A stretch of 45,548 nucleotides of DNA from Nitrospirota bacterium (GCA_029261135.1 JAJDBX010000058.1:1-45548); one strand, 5' to 3'. Counted from the stretch's first letter, positions 22,985 to 33,428 are shown. Made by a program: numbers and translations. Notes: generated by a model from the letters alone, not told the origin.

Positions 22985-25420
22985 ATGTTTGAGAAATTTA
23001 CCGACCGAGGGAGAAAAATTATTATTCTTGCTCGTGAGGAAGCGGAACGTCACCAGAACGATTATTTAGGAACTGAACACCTTGCCTTAGCCATTTTAAG
23101 GGAAAGAGATGGGGTTGCGATCGCCGTCGTCAAGAAGATGGGGCTTTCCGTCGAGCAGATTCGATTGGAGGTCGAACGTAATCTCCCCAGTGGGAGCAAT
23201 ACCATGACCTTTGGTGAAATCCCCTTTACCCCCAGAGTTAAAAAAGTCATCGAATATGCGGTCGAAGAAGCCAAATTACTCGGCCACAATTATATTGGAA
23301 GTGAACATCTTCTTCTGGGGCTCTTGAGAGAAGAAGAAGGCATCGGTGGAAAAATTGTGAGAAGCTTGGGAGGAAATCTCCTGACGGCGCGGCAGCTCAC
23401 TATTAACCTTTTAAGAAAATCTCCTCCCCGAGAAAAAGAGAAAAAAAGCAGTACCCCTGCCTTGGATGAGTTTGGTCGTGATCTGACTAAATTAGCCTCT
23501 GATGATGGTCTGGATCCCGTCATTGGTCGCCAAGATGAAATCGAACGGGTTCTTCAGATTTTAAGCCGACGTACAAAAAACAATCCTGTCCTTATCGGCG
23601 AATCCGGGGTCGGGAAGACCGCAATTGTTGAGGGTTTAGCCCAAAGAGTGGTTACGATGGATGTTCCAGAGAATTTATTTAACCATCGGGTGATTGCGCT
23701 GGATCTCGGGTCTCTTGTTGCAGGAACCAAGTATAGAGGCCAGTTTGAAGAACGCCTTAAAGTGGTCATGAAAGAGATTGCTACTTCAGGCAATGTCATT
23801 ATTTTCATTGATGAACTCCATACCTTGGTGGGTGCAGGTGCCGCAGAAGGAAGTATTGATGCAGCGAACATGTTGAAACCTGCTTTAGCGAGAGGGGAGA
23901 TGCAGTGTATCGGGGCGACGACCTTGGATGAATATCGAAAACATATTGAGAAAGATTCTGCCTTAAAACGACGATTCCAAGCTATTTATGTTCAGCCGCC
24001 GACCCCAGAACAAACTGTTGCAATTATCAAAGGGTTGAAAGACCGCTATGAGACACATCATCGGGTCGATATTTCGGATGAGGCTGTTGAAGAAGCGGTT
24101 CGTCTTTCAGATCGTTATATTACAGATCGTTTTCTTCCGGACAAAGCAATCGATGTGATTGATGAAGCCGGTTCTCGTTCTCGTCTGATTGCTTATTCTC
24201 GACCCGATGAGCTTCGGGGTCTTGAACAGGAATTAAAAGAAGTCGTCCACGAAAAAGAATTGGCCATCCGTTTGCAAGATTTTGAGGAGGCCGTTCGCTT
24301 CCGAGAGGAAGAAGAACGTATTAGAAAGCTACTTGAAGAAACTAAACGGGAGTGGAAGAAAAACCAGGAAAAAAACAGGCCCGTGATTAACCAGGAAGAA
24401 ATTGCCTGTATTGTCTCAAAGATGACGGGTATTCCACTTTTTAGAATTGAAGAAGAAGAAACACAAAAACTGATTCACATGGAGGATGAACTCCATAAAA
24501 GGATTATTGGCCAAGAAGAAGGGATTACAGCCATTGCCCGTGCGATTCGGCGTTCTCGTGCAGGATTAAAGGGAGATCGTCGCCCGATTGGTTCCTTTAT
24601 TTTCCTCGGCCCGACCGGGGTGGGTAAAACAGAATTAGCACGTGCATTAGCAGAATTCCTGTTCGATACCGATGAAGCACTCATTCGTATTGACATGTCG
24701 GAGTACATGGAAAAATTTTCAAGTTCGAGATTGGTTGGTGCGCCTCCCGGGTATGTGGGTTACGAAGAAGGTGGGCAGCTGACAGAAAAGGTTCGCAGGC
24801 GGCCTTATTCTGTGGTGCTTTTTGATGAAATTGAAAAAGCCCATCCTGACATGTTTAATCTTCTGCTCCAAGTTTTGGACGATGGGTATCTCACCGACAG
24901 TCTTGGCCGTAAGGTCGATTTTAGAAATACTGTTTTGATCATGACGTCCAATCTGGGAACGCGAGAACTTGGAAAAGGTGGTGGTCTTGGGTTTCAGAAG
25001 CCCTCTGAGTACAATCAATTAATGCGGATGAAGGATGCTGTTCAGGTCGAATTGAAGAAGTCTTTCAATCCAGAATTTTTAAACCGGATCGATGATATTG
25101 TTGTTTTTCACCCCCTTGAAAAAATCCATCTTGAGAAGATCATTCATCTCTTAATCAATGAATTGAATGATCGCTTGAGTGAGAAAGGTCTTCAGCTTGA
25201 AGTGAGTGATGAACTTCTGGATTGGTTGGTTCAAGAAGGATATGATCCGGTCTATGGTGCCAGACCCATGCGCCGTTGTGTTCAGAAAAAGATCGAAGAT
25301 CTTTTATCGGAAGATATCTTAAAAGGCCGGTTTAAAGACTGCAAGCGCATTAGTGCCATCTTAAAAGACGGGGCCCCCATCTTTGTTGAAATTGAGGAGA
25401 TGGCAGAGGCCGAAGTTTAG
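22985..25420 (+). CDS. clpC: ATP-dependent Clp protease ATP-binding subunit ClpC
   Basis: An 811-residue Hsp100 unfoldase that feeds substrates to ClpP. A double Clp N-domain (about residues 1-145) begins [20 protein letters not shown]. The first AAA module has Walker [10 protein letters not shown] with Lys211 and Walker [12 protein letters not shown]. The middle part contains a UVR-like helix pair ([20 protein letters not shown], about residues 432-451) that separates ClpC from ClpA and ClpB. The second module has GPTGVGKTE with Lys548 and [13 protein letters not shown]. No adaptor gene (McsB type) is seen nearby. A terminator follows at 25449. The upstream promoter region is interrupted by a transposon. 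Confidence 0.97.
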   Translation: MFEKFTDRGRKIIILAREEAERHQNDYLGTEHLALAILRERDGVAIAVVKKMGLSVEQIRLEVERNLPSGSNTMTFGEIPFTPRVKKVIEYAVEEAKLLGHNYIGSEHLLLGLLREEEGIGGKIVRSLGGNLLTARQLTINLLRKSPPREKEKKSSTPALDEFGRDLTKLASDDGLDPVIGRQDEIERVLQILSRRTKNNPVLIGESGVGKTAIVEGLAQRVVTMDVPENLFNHRVIALDLGSLVAGTKYRGQFEERLKVVMKEIATSGNVIIFIDELHTLVGAGAAEGSIDAANMLKPALARGEMQCIGATTLDEYRKHIEKDSALKRRFQAIYVQPPTPEQTVAIIKGLKDRYETHHRVDISDEAVEEAVRLSDRYITDRFLPDKAIDVIDEAGSRSRLIAYSRPDELRGLEQELKEVVHEKELAIRLQDFEEAVRFREEEERIRKLLEETKREWKKNQEKNRPVINQEEIACIVSKMTGIPLFRIEEEETQKLIHMEDELHKRIIGQEEGITAIARAIRRSRAGLKGDRRPIGSFIFLGPTGVGKTELARALAEFLFDTDEALIRIDMSEYMEKFSSSRLVGAPPGYVGYEEGGQLTEKVRRRPYSVVLFDEIEKAHPDMFNLLLQVLDDGYLTDSLGRKVDFRNTVLIMTSNLGTRELGKGGGLGFQKPSEYNQLMRMKDAVQVELKKSFNPEFLNRIDDIVVFHPLEKIHLEKIIHLLINELNDRLSEKGLQLEVSDELLDWLVQEGYDPVYGARPMRRCVQKKIEDLLSEDILKGRFKDCKRISAILKDGAPIFVEIEEMAEAEV

Positions 25421-25448
25421 TCGAATGTTAGAGTTAAACTGGAAGCTA

Positions 25449-25487
25449 AGGGCCCAGCCGTTGTAGAAGCGACTGGGCCTTTTTTTG
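25449..25487 (+). terminator. Strong intrinsic terminator of clpC
   Basis: GGCCCAG (25451-25457) pairs with CTGGGCC (25473-25479), extended by AAG/CTT-type flanking pairs, and is followed at once by seven T residues. It starts about 30 bases after the clpC stop. Confidence 0.93.
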
Positions 25488-25604
25488 TTTCAGGGGAGAC
25501 AATCATTCAGCCAGATTATCTATGTAAGATATTATGAGCCGATAGAAATATGTCAGGCTTTACCCTTCACCCGAATCGAAAAAAAATAATGGGAAAATTC
25601 TATT

Positions 25605-25681
25605 TGGTCGGGACGACTGGATTTGAACCAGCGACCTCTCGCACCCCAAGCGAGTGCGCTACCAGGCTGCGCCACGCCCCG
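25605..25681 (-). tRNA. tRNA-Pro, anticodon GGG
   Basis: A full cloverleaf is visible. The acceptor is CGGGGCG/CGTCCCG with one wobble pair, and the anticodon stem CTCGC/GCGAG encloses TTGGGGT (anticodon GGG, codons CCC and CCU). The T arm is CTGG-TTCAAAT-CCAG, with encoded CCA, giving 77 bases. It follows merR by 20 bases, a familiar ihfA-merR-tRNA-Pro order. It is the second proline tRNA of the window, distinct from the CGG one at 2797. Confidence 0.96.
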
Positions 25682-25701
25682 ATTAAGAACAGTATCTATT
25701 C

Positions 25702-26028
25702 TTAATTTAACAGATGAAGTAAATCTTCTAGTTCTCTTTTGACGATGTGGAGGGTTTGATTTGCATCAACTTTCTTGATTTTATGTGAGGGTTGCCGCAA
25801 ACGCTTTCTGGCACCTGCGATTGTCATCTTTTCTTCGTAAAGTAAGTACTTAATTTCCTGGATCAGGTCAATCTCTTTTTTGATGTATATTCGTTGGTTC
25901 CCCTTGCTTTTTTTAGGGTGGAGTGTCGGAAACTCTGTTTCCCAAAACCGAACCACATAAGCTTCAAGTCCGGTCAGTTTGCAGACATCACTAATTTTAT
26001 AAAATAGTTTTTCCTGAACTCTGCTCAT
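25702..26028 (-). CDS. MerR-family transcriptional regulator
   Basis: A 108-residue protein with an N-terminal MerR winged helix: [24 protein letters not shown] (about residues 10-33) and [20 protein letters not shown], followed by a coiled dimerisation helix. There is no cysteine-bearing C-terminal sensor domain, so metal or redox sensing is unlikely from sequence. This short class is regularly found directly after ihfA in several Gram-negative phyla. Here it starts 8 bases after the ihfA stop and is followed by tRNA-Pro, so the three are probably one transcript. The regulated genes are unknown. Confidence 0.9.
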   Translation of the reverse strand: MSRVQEKLFYKISDVCKLTGLEAYVVRFWETEFPTLHPKKSKGNQRIYIKKEIDLIQEIKYLLYEEKMTIAGARKRLRQPSHKIKKVDANQTLHIVKRELEDLLHLLN

Positions 26029-26036
26029 TTTGCCTG

Positions 26037-26312
26037 TTATTCATTCACAAACTTTTTAAATACCTGACTTGGTCGAAATGTGACAACACGACGAGGGGTA
26101 ATCCCGATCTCTTCCCCTGTTTTTGGATTTCGTCCTTTTCGTGCTTTTTTCTCTCGAACCACAAAATTTCCAAATCCTGCGATTTTTACCGTTTTGCCTT
26201 TCTCTAATTCAATCCTAATCGAATCTAGCACCATTTGAATGATGTCGGTTGATTCTTTTTTTGAGACACCCAACTTCTCAACGACCTCATCAGCAAGATC
26301 GGCTTTTCTCAT
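26037..26312 (-). CDS. ihfA: Integration host factor alpha subunit
   Basis: A 91-residue DNA-bending protein of the HU/IHF family. An open frame extends upstream, but AAGGAG 6 bases before the ATG at 26312 defines the start MRKADLADEVVEKLGVSKKE. The family signature GKTVKIAGFGNFVVREKKARKGRNP is followed by the DNA-contacting arm with TGEEIGITPRRVVTFRPS. Arm residues and length fit IHF alpha better than HU. It forms the first gene of an ihfA-merR-tRNA-Pro unit. The beta partner is not in this window. Confidence 0.92.
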   Translation of the reverse strand: MRKADLADEVVEKLGVSKKESTDIIQMVLDSIRIELEKGKTVKIAGFGNFVVREKKARKGRNPKTGEEIGITPRRVVTFRPSQVFKKFVNE

Positions 26313-26521
26313 CAAAACTCCTTTTCTAAACTGAAAGCGTGACTGAATACGAACAGACTTCAATACGAGAAACAACAAGCTAACTATATAATTTTATATT
26401 ATAAATACAATAGCTTAGAACGAAAGTCAAGAATTAATGATGTAAATTTTTGGTGAAAAGAGTGCGTTGTGAAAGAAAAGAGCTTGTCCATTGTGCCCAC
26501 TGTATTAACATTGTTGAAATA

Positions 26522-27892
26522 CTAACTTTTCGGAAAAAAAGAGAGCGGATAGAGTACGGTCGTTTCTCCCTCTATTGAGGAGGGAAATTTCCAAAGGCTG
26601 ATCGCTTGAATGAGTGCTTTTTCAAAAGAAGGGTTTCCAAAAGATGAGGTTAAGATGTGGCCTTTGAGTACCTTTCCCTTGGGAGAGATCGTAAACTCGA
26701 TAATGAGATTTCCCTGTAGATTGGGATTTTCTTGGAGCAAATGGTTGTAAACATTTGTAAGACGCCATTCTTCCTGTGCGATGGCGGAAGAGAGAATTCC
26801 AAAATTGTGGCCGACCCCTTGAACGATTTTGATTTTAGATTTTCGCGGATGAAGCGACGATTTTTGCTTCATGAGTCGGGTTTTTTCAGAAGAAAGCAGC
26901 GTTTGTTTTAAACGTGCGATTTTTTGAGTTACTTTAGACAACTCAGGTGAAGGTGTTCCTTTTACTAAGGGTGATGTCCTTAATTTTTTCTGTATGCGAT
27001 TTTTGGCAAAGAGCGGATTTCTTGATTTTTTCCCTTTTTTTTGATGATCCAATAAACCAAGCAATCCCGATTTTTTGATCTTTTCTTTTGAAGGTTTCCG
27101 TTTTGGGGGTGAGGGTGGTGGAAGCTTATTTTCTTCAATCTGTTTTTTGATTGAGGCCAGCCTCTTATTTCCTGGCGCGGGTAAGGTTGTGTCCTGTACT
27201 TCAGCAGGTTTTGCAATTTCTTGCGCTGAGGGATCGGGTGTTTTAAGTGCTGAAGGGACGATGAGTTCTGGAGCAGGTCCAGACTCAGATGTGGACGAAA
27301 CTGGATCGGAAGGATCTGAAGATATTGGCTCAGACATCGCGACTTTCTCTTCAATGGGCCCTGATATTCTTGGGATTGGTGCTGTACCAACAATCTCTTC
27401 TTCTGGTTCACCTTCTGGTTCGGCTTCAGGGATAACAGGTTCTTTTATGGTGGATTCTTGCTTTGGTATCTCTGCTGAAGGTGGGATCGGAATTGCAATA
27501 TTGTTTGGCCTCTTGATCAGCGAACCCAGGGTTTCTTCGGACATGTCTTCTAATTCTTCGTCTAATTCGGGATCCAAGATCGGTTCTGAAGGACTTGGAT
27601 CAAGTTCTTCGGCTTCCACTGAGAGAGCTTTTGCGCTGAGAGTGGGCGCAGGAGCGATGATTTGTTTCTCAATCGGTTTAGCAGGAGGTGGTGAAACCAC
27701 GACCGGGGGCGGTAACTCGCTGAGATCAACCATTGCGATCACCTCATCTTTTTTTACTTCCTCCGTCGTAGTGTGGTGACTCCCGACAATGGCAAAAAAA
27801 AGGAAGAGTCCGGTGTGGAATAGAATCGAAAAAATAGGAAAGAATAGAAATCGAGATGATTGTGAATGATTAGGATGAATAGCGTACTTCAT
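26522..27892 (-). CDS. TonB/AgmX-like energy-transducing protein
   Basis: A 456-residue inner-membrane protein. A single transmembrane segment lies at about residues 14-38 (FLFFPIFSILFHTGLFLFFAIVG). A very long Pro/Glu/Ser-rich periplasmic region follows with PPPVVVSPPPAKPIEK and repeated PxxPxxE stretches. A basic segment rich in Lys comes next. The C-terminal ~95 residues resemble the TonB/AgmX-PglI carboxy domain, with GNLIIEFTISPKGKVLKGH and a final SFEKALIQAISLWKFP. Such proteins link an inner-membrane motor to outer-membrane partners. No ExbB/ExbD-type motor genes are adjacent. It precedes no known receptor gene here; the small secreted protein and giant TPR protein upstream in the same orientation are probable partners. 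Confidence 0.8.
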   Translation of the reverse strand: MKYAIHPNHSQSSRFLFFPIFSILFHTGLFLFFAIVGSHHTTTEEVKKDEVIAMVDLSELPPPVVVSPPPAKPIEKQIIAPAPTLSAKALSVEAEELDPSPSEPILDPELDEELEDMSEETLGSLIKRPNNIAIPIPPSAEIPKQESTIKEPVIPEAEPEGEPEEEIVGTAPIPRISGPIEEKVAMSEPISSDPSDPVSSTSESGPAPELIVPSALKTPDPSAQEIAKPAEVQDTTLPAPGNKRLASIKKQIEENKLPPPSPPKRKPSKEKIKKSGLLGLLDHQKKGKKSRNPLFAKNRIQKKLRTSPLVKGTPSPELSKVTQKIARLKQTLLSSEKTRLMKQKSSLHPRKSKIKIVQGVGHNFGILSSAIAQEEWRLTNVYNHLLQENPNLQGNLIIEFTISPKGKVLKGHILTSSFGNPSFEKALIQAISLWKFPSSIEGETTVLYPLSFFPKS

Positions 27893-27936
27893 AAGTCTTT
27901 TAGTGCTGGGTCTTATAGTTGAATTCAGGCTTCAAT

Positions 27937-28254
27937 TTATTCCGATTCATCTTCTAAAAAATCCCGATCACGATTTCTGTTTTTGAAAAAAGAGAGATCA
28001 GATCGGGTCAAATGATCCAGTATTTCTTTGGGAATATCAAGTTCATCATTTTTATCCCCCTCCCAACGCAACGCTGTTGAGAGGGCTGGCCCTGCGATCC
28101 GTTTTTTTTGGCCAATCACAGCCTCACCCAATTGGGTGCCGACGATCAATGACTCGTCAAGCAAGATGGTTTGATCTTCAGCAAAGAGAAAATCGGGGGC
28201 AATGAAGGCCATCAAAAAAAATCCCACAACAATTGATCGGGAAATGGACTTCAC
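27937..28254 (-). CDS. Small secreted hypothetical protein
   Basis: Not recognised. The 105-residue protein has a signal peptide (MKSISRSIVVGFFLMAFIAPDFLFAE, cut likely after FAE or FA) and a short charged mature chain. It includes LIVGTQLGEAVIGQKKRIAGPALSTALRWEG and an acidic end with NRNRDRDFLEDESE. The start overlaps the stop of the giant TPR gene (ATGA), so it is translationally coupled. It lies 44 bases before the TonB/AgmX-like gene. Its coupling suggests it is a periplasmic component of the same apparatus. Confidence 0.7.
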   Translation of the reverse strand: MKSISRSIVVGFFLMAFIAPDFLFAEDQTILLDESLIVGTQLGEAVIGQKKRIAGPALSTALRWEGDKNDELDIPKEILDHLTRSDLSFFKNRNRDRDFLEDESE

Positions 28255-31200
28255 CCCAGCACCTCCTGCTCGCCGCGATTAAAGAGATCAAGCTGTTGTT
28301 CTAGCATAAAAAGATGCCGCTCACTTTTTGAAATCCACTCATTGGCCATTCCGGTTTCCCTGCCGACATCGATATTTTGTTGGTAGACCTCTTCTGCTTT
28401 TTCAATGTAAGGGAGCGCTTGCTCAATCAGTAGATTTTCATACAGTTCTTCTTCATCAAATGAAAGGTCTTCAGGACGTTCAGATTCTAAAAGCGCGCGG
28501 CTAAAGGTTTCAAAGAGTTCCCCAATCCGGTAGTTCGCATGCAGGGCGAGTATGGGAGAAGGGTGGGCCATCGCGGTGTCATAATTTTCGAGTAGTTGAT
28601 CAAAAAGTGTCCGTTTCTTTTGTAGGTTTTCTTCAAGGGGAGCGACAAGTTTGATTTCTTCATAATCATTCCGTTTAGATTCGGCTAAAATAAAGTGGGC
28701 TTTGGCAGCGTATTGTGACACGGTGTCTTCCGGGCGGGTCTCGTGAACAATTTGAGAAAGAATGCGATTTGCGGTGACGCCCCTGCCGATTTTAATGTTC
28801 GCTTCCGCTGCCATGAGCATCCATCGGCTCCGCCCATCTGTTTTTTGACCTGCTTTGAGGGTCTTGGCCCTTTTCATGGCCAAGAGAGAAACTTTTTCCC
28901 ATGACTCTGAGATTTCGTAAAGTGCGATAGCCTGTTCAAGCGCCTTTGTGGCCAAAGTCTTGTTAATGGGAAGCTGTGCCGCTTTTTCATAGGTTTCGGC
29001 ACTTTTGAACGGGCGTTCTGTTTCCTGGTAGAGCACCGCAAGTCGGATGAGCGCAGGATGATGTAGGGTCGATTTAGAATAAAGGGCTGAAAAAAGATGG
29101 AAGGCTGTTTCGGATTTTTCTTGTGTCGGAGGTTGCGCCCAAAGTACTGCAGCTTCAAAAAGAGAAAGAGGCCCCATTTCGTTCTCTGCCCCAAAGCGGT
29201 AGGCTTGCCAGAAAGCCTTGGCCGCCTCTTGATCTTCGCCCTGGCGTTTGAGCAATTCTCCCTGTTGAAAGTAAGCCAAGACCCGCATGGGGCTCATTAT
29301 TTTTTCTAGCCCCAGGTTTTTGTTTCCCGTTAAGAGATCGTTGATAAAGTGAATGGCCTCTAGATAGGATTGTTCCTTCAAAAAACCTTGTGCGACAAGG
29401 CGGTAAGCGGCCAAATCGATTTCCCGGGATGCGGTTTTATTGTGAAATTCAGGTGAAACTTTTTTTGCATAAAATCGGCTTTTTTCATAATCCCCGCGTT
29501 GAAATGCAAATTCGGCCAATCGCATCGCGATCTCTTTTGTGCGGTCATCGCTTGGGAAACGGGAAGCAAAGCGCTCATAAGCCGCTTCGATTTCAGGGCC
29601 TTCCAATGCGTGTTTTTCTAACAAAAGCACTTCCTGATAAGCCGCTTCTGCTGCCATTGAATGCAGAGGATCGCTGTAGGCGCTTTTCCGGTAGGCCAGT
29701 AGGGCTTTATTATTTTCTTTCAACTGAGTTAAAGCTTCGGCATAAATAAATCGGTCTTTCCCGATATCGTCTTCCTCTGGAAAAATAGAAAGATAGTCCG
29801 CATACCAGGTGAGTACGGATTGATACAGATTTTCTGTCCCTGTTTTTTTAGCTTCCGAATAATAGTGGGTCATCAGAAATCTTAAATGGGTTTTTAAAAG
29901 GGGTTTGACGCCATTTCTATCGGAAACCTTGTGTGCGCTTCCCCAAAGGCTGTCCGGTCGGTAGGTGTTCACAAATTCTGTTCTGGCTCGGACAACATTT
30001 TCCATCGGGACGCTTTCTGATTGCTTAATCAGGCGCACCATTTTTTCGTGAAGCAAGGGTGTTTTAAGATCGTATGGATAGGCCGTAATCCATGATCGGA
30101 TGAGTTGAAACATGTCATCCACTTTATCCTCACCTTGATAATGCTTGGCGACCTTTACATAGAAATTGTAGCGATCTATCGGATCAATCTTGTTGACCTG
30201 ATAGATCAATTCTCCGGGGCCACCGATTTTATCGAGGGCCAGTGCAAGCAAGCGAAAGGGTTCGCGCCGTTCTTGTGGTGTGCGCACCGACACACAAGGG
30301 CCTTCCCTTTTTTCTTGCAGTTCATCTCTAAAATCTACCTCTTGTTTGATTAAGGTGGAGATGGCCTCGAGCGGTTTTTGATCTAGATAAAAAGCCCAGG
30401 CCTGTTTATATAGCGCCAAATGTTGGAGTGGAGAATCGGGGCGATCAACGAGGTCTTGGTAGTAAGCGGCTGCTTTCCCGTAATCTCGCTGATTAAATGC
30501 AATTTCCCCCAAACGAAAGGCACTTTCCAAACCATAAGGCTGATGAGGCGCAAGAGCGAATATTGTTTCTAAATATCTAATCGTCTGGCCGATATTTTTC
30601 TCTAACATGGTCTGCCGAGCTTTTTCGTAAATCTCCCGAACCTTTACAGGGTATTCCTTTTTTGGGAAGTGCTCCGTGGGGTGTTGAGCGCTTTCATCAG
30701 GATGTGGAAAAGAAAAATCACCGGTCAAACGAAGCTCATGTCGTTTGAGTGAAAGGCAACGGCGGACCATCTCCATTTGAAGACGGCGTTGTTCGCGGTC
30801 AATCTCCCGCTCTCTCTCTTTTAGTTTTGACAAGATCTGTCGTCTCTGTTGAAGGTCTATATACCAAGAAAGTGTTGTGATTTCCCTTTTTTCTCCGACC
30901 TCTTTTTTTAGTTTTGATAAAGTTTCTAAAAGAAGAGATGCGGGCGGGATTGAGTGCGAAGAAATAGAAATTCCCCGACGGAGCATGGCGGTTTCCTCTT
31001 CCAATATTTTCATCTGTTTTTTTAATTCGTCCCGCTCTTTCTGATCCATTTCAATGGCGCCGCGAAGATTACCTTCTTCAATAAGGAAACGGCTTAAAAT
31101 TCGATAGATTTGGCTGTGATAAGGTGATTGTTCCTCAGAGACATCCAGTGCCTGAAGAATACTAAATAGGTTGTTGGTGGCCCCGAGTTTGAAGTAACCC

Positions 31201-31898
31201 CAAGTTAAGGCCAGTAAGGCAAGATCTGTATTGTTGTCAAAAAGGTTTCCCATGCTGGCAAATGCAAGGTCATATTCTTTTTGGTTGAGATGATAATACA
31301 CCTTCAACAGATGAATGCGGCTGACCCAAACAGACTCAGAACCCCCTTCAGCCCAGACAAGGGCTTGGGCCAATACGTCCTCGAGTTTTTTATTTTCCTG
31401 CAAGCCCCAGTAAGCCAAGGCTGAAAAATAGTACTGCTCTGGTCGCTCTTGCCCAGGAAAATGGAGTTGGTTCAGTAAGCTGAGCGCTGCTTGATACGCT
31501 CTTTTTTTTAAAGCACCCTGACTTGCACCCAAAATTAAATCCGGATACCCTTGAAAAAGCGCTCGATTTCCTTGATAGGTCTTATAGATCTCTGTATATC
31601 GCCCCTGTTTCAGGTTTAGCTTTAATTTGAGTCTTGCCCCCTCATCTGACACCGGTTCCGGGGCACGGGACAACAGTGCCTCTGCAGAAGACCAAAGCCC
31701 CGCATCTAAGTAGCCTTGAACCTGTTGAGTAAAAGTGGGGGGATTTAAAAGAGGGACATTCGGCGTATATTTTCTATGGAGCTGAATCAGGTTCTGTTCT
31801 AAGGAGAGCCAGGGGTCTGCTAGAGGCGGTTCTTTGGCAAATCCCAGTGCTGGGGAAAGCGCCATGAAGAGGAACAAAAAAAACCGGCAACTCTTCAT
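28251..31898 (-). CDS. Very large secreted TPR-repeat protein
   Basis: An in-frame start at 31937 exists, but the ATG at 31898 yields a proper signal peptide (MKSCRFFLFLFMALSPALGFAKEPP), giving 1215 residues. Helical repeats run through most of the chain, for example FRLGEIAFNQRDYGKAAAYYQDL and MRLAEFAFQRGDYEKSRFYAKK. A coiled segment (about residues 290-395) is rich in Glu, Arg and Lys. It is likely periplasmic or outer-membrane associated. Length, TPR content and linkage to a TonB/AgmX-like gene recall the periplasmic TPR proteins of Myxococcus gliding/Glt complexes, but that is an analogy. The next gene overlaps by ATGA. Confidence 0.8.
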   Translation of the reverse strand: MKSCRFFLFLFMALSPALGFAKEPPLADPWLSLEQNLIQLHRKYTPNVPLLNPPTFTQQVQGYLDAGLWSSAEALLSRAPEPVSDEGARLKLKLNLKQGRYTEIYKTYQGNRALFQGYPDLILGASQGALKKRAYQAALSLLNQLHFPGQERPEQYYFSALAYWGLQENKKLEDVLAQALVWAEGGSESVWVSRIHLLKVYYHLNQKEYDLAFASMGNLFDNNTDLALLALTWGYFKLGATNNLFSILQALDVSEEQSPYHSQIYRILSRFLIEEGNLRGAIEMDQKERDELKKQMKILEEETAMLRRGISISSHSIPPASLLLETLSKLKKEVGEKREITTLSWYIDLQQRRQILSKLKEREREIDREQRRLQMEMVRRCLSLKRHELRLTGDFSFPHPDESAQHPTEHFPKKEYPVKVREIYEKARQTMLEKNIGQTIRYLETIFALAPHQPYGLESAFRLGEIAFNQRDYGKAAAYYQDLVDRPDSPLQHLALYKQAWAFYLDQKPLEAISTLIKQEVDFRDELQEKREGPCVSVRTPQERREPFRLLALALDKIGGPGELIYQVNKIDPIDRYNFYVKVAKHYQGEDKVDDMFQLIRSWITAYPYDLKTPLLHEKMVRLIKQSESVPMENVVRARTEFVNTYRPDSLWGSAHKVSDRNGVKPLLKTHLRFLMTHYYSEAKKTGTENLYQSVLTWYADYLSIFPEEDDIGKDRFIYAEALTQLKENNKALLAYRKSAYSDPLHSMAAEAAYQEVLLLEKHALEGPEIEAAYERFASRFPSDDRTKEIAMRLAEFAFQRGDYEKSRFYAKKVSPEFHNKTASREIDLAAYRLVAQGFLKEQSYLEAIHFINDLLTGNKNLGLEKIMSPMRVLAYFQQGELLKRQGEDQEAAKAFWQAYRFGAENEMGPLSLFEAAVLWAQPPTQEKSETAFHLFSALYSKSTLHHPALIRLAVLYQETERPFKSAETYEKAAQLPINKTLATKALEQAIALYEISESWEKVSLLAMKRAKTLKAGQKTDGRSRWMLMAAEANIKIGRGVTANRILSQIVHETRPEDTVSQYAAKAHFILAESKRNDYEEIKLVAPLEENLQKKRTLFDQLLENYDTAMAHPSPILALHANYRIGELFETFSRALLESERPEDLSFDEEELYENLLIEQALPYIEKAEEVYQQNIDVGRETGMANEWISKSERHLFMLEQQLDLFNRGEQEVLG

Positions 31899-32076
31899 CG
31901 ATAATAACCCAAGCTTGTATCCCACACGTAAGCACACTCGAGTCGTAAGATGTCGCAGATGGTTCTATTTTGTCAAGGGAAATTGGGAAAACGGAGCGGG
32001 TTTTTAGGGCAGGTGAAAAGTCAGATTTTCTGGTGGGGTCATACCTTGAAATGATCCAATATGGAGTAATATTCGA

Positions 32077-33303
32077 TCAGGCCGCCTTATCCATCCCTTT
32101 AAAGCTTTGGTTGGCCCAATTCAGGGCTTGCATGTAAAGTTCAGAGACCCCTTCATCATCGATACGAAGCTTCTCATTGAGCTCAGGGATGGCCGTCCAG
32201 TTCCCTTGTTCGTAGGCAAGAACAAGATAGTAGATATCTCTAAACAAGCCTTCTTTCCCAAGGAGCGCATCTTTGATTGCTTCTTCAATCGGAATTTTTT
32301 GCAATACCTCACCAATAGGCATGTCCATAATCCCATCAATCAGAGAAAACATTCCCATCAAAAAAAGATCCTGAGAACGCGCGCTGAGCCTGAGCTTTGT
32401 CGCCAGTGACTCACAAAATTTGGCACGAACAATGGCTTGCACCACCACTTCATCTGCCTCAGAGTCGGCCATGCTGGCCAAGGCCATGAGTGAGGTCCAT
32501 TTCTTCACCTCCCTTTCACCCAAGAGAACCAGGGCATGGCCAATAGATGAAATTTTGACTTGCCAGCCAAAAAAAGCAGAATTGATGTAACGAAGCAGTT
32601 TATAGGAAAGAGACAATTCTCGTTTGATGATGTCTTCTAAACCCTGATAATTTAACTCAGGTCGCTGCACTTCTTGAAGGATTTGCATGTAGTGGAGTTT
32701 AAAACTGGGGATGTCTTTACTCGTCATGATCGTGGGCTTGCTAAAATAATACCCTTGAAAATAGGTATAGCCCATCTCTCTCGCCTCTTGATACACTTCC
32801 CAGGTTTCTACTTTTTCGGCCAACATTTCAATACCTTTTGGAATGAATATCTCAGCCATTTCTTTCTGCTCTTCTTTGTTGGAGAGCAGAAAATCAACCT
32901 TTACAATACTGGCCAAATCGAGAAAGGGTTCATACTTTTTTTCATAGACAAAATCATCGAGGGCAATCATGTATCCTGCCTCTTTAAGGTTTTGACAGGC
33001 CGCGAGGGTTTCCGGGTCGGGGTCGATATTCTCGAGTAATTCGATGACCGTCTGCTCCTTAGGCAGCATGGCACAATACTCTTCAATTAAGGTCTCTCGC
33101 GTACAATTAAAAAAGGCTTTTTTCCCGGCGGTCAGCACGTCGAATCCATGAACCAACACGCTGTCTCCAATGACTTTTGAAGAGGCCTGGTCAAGGTTGG
33201 AGCCATTAAAAAAATTATCCATCCCGGAACGAAAGAGAAGCTCATAGGCATACACTTCTTGTTTTTTATTGAAAATCGGTTGTCGGGCAATAAAGGTATC
33301 CAT
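32077..33303 (-). CDS. EAL-HDOD domain signalling protein (probably non-catalytic EAL)
   Basis: A 408-residue cytoplasmic protein of the YuxH/CdgJ type. The N-terminal EAL-like domain (about residues 1-200) starts MDTFIARQPIFNKKQEVYAYELLFRSG. The EAL motif itself reads YELLF, and the metal- and catalysis-related residues are not preserved in the usual order, although FQGYYFSKP is. The C-terminal HDOD domain (about residues 200-390) includes ELSLSYKLLRYINSAFF and SSIGHALVLLGEREVKKW. Such proteins often act in motility or biofilm control without hydrolysing c-di-GMP. It stands alone, with about 140 and 125 bases free on either side. Confidence 0.88.
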   Translation of the reverse strand: MDTFIARQPIFNKKQEVYAYELLFRSGMDNFFNGSNLDQASSKVIGDSVLVHGFDVLTAGKKAFFNCTRETLIEEYCAMLPKEQTVIELLENIDPDPETLAACQNLKEAGYMIALDDFVYEKKYEPFLDLASIVKVDFLLSNKEEQKEMAEIFIPKGIEMLAEKVETWEVYQEAREMGYTYFQGYYFSKPTIMTSKDIPSFKLHYMQILQEVQRPELNYQGLEDIIKRELSLSYKLLRYINSAFFGWQVKISSIGHALVLLGEREVKKWTSLMALASMADSEADEVVVQAIVRAKFCESLATKLRLSARSQDLFLMGMFSLIDGIMDMPIGEVLQKIPIEEAIKDALLGKEGLFRDIYYLVLAYEQGNWTAIPELNEKLRIDDEGVSELYMQALNWANQSFKGMDKAA

Positions 33304-33428
33304 CGTTCTCCAATATTAATGGCTTTTCTAAGGGAGAGAAGAAGGCCAATGAACTCTGATTCTAAGTATAGAAGAGAAATGGGAAAATGGTGGGATGAAC
33401 ACATTATTTTTCGAAAAATTAATATGTA

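Noticed and set aside
27075-27779. A 234-residue plus-strand open frame, Gly/Ser-rich
   Set aside because: It is antisense to the Pro/Glu/Ser-rich middle of the TonB/AgmX-like gene. Its low-complexity composition is just the reverse of those codons, and it has no RBS.
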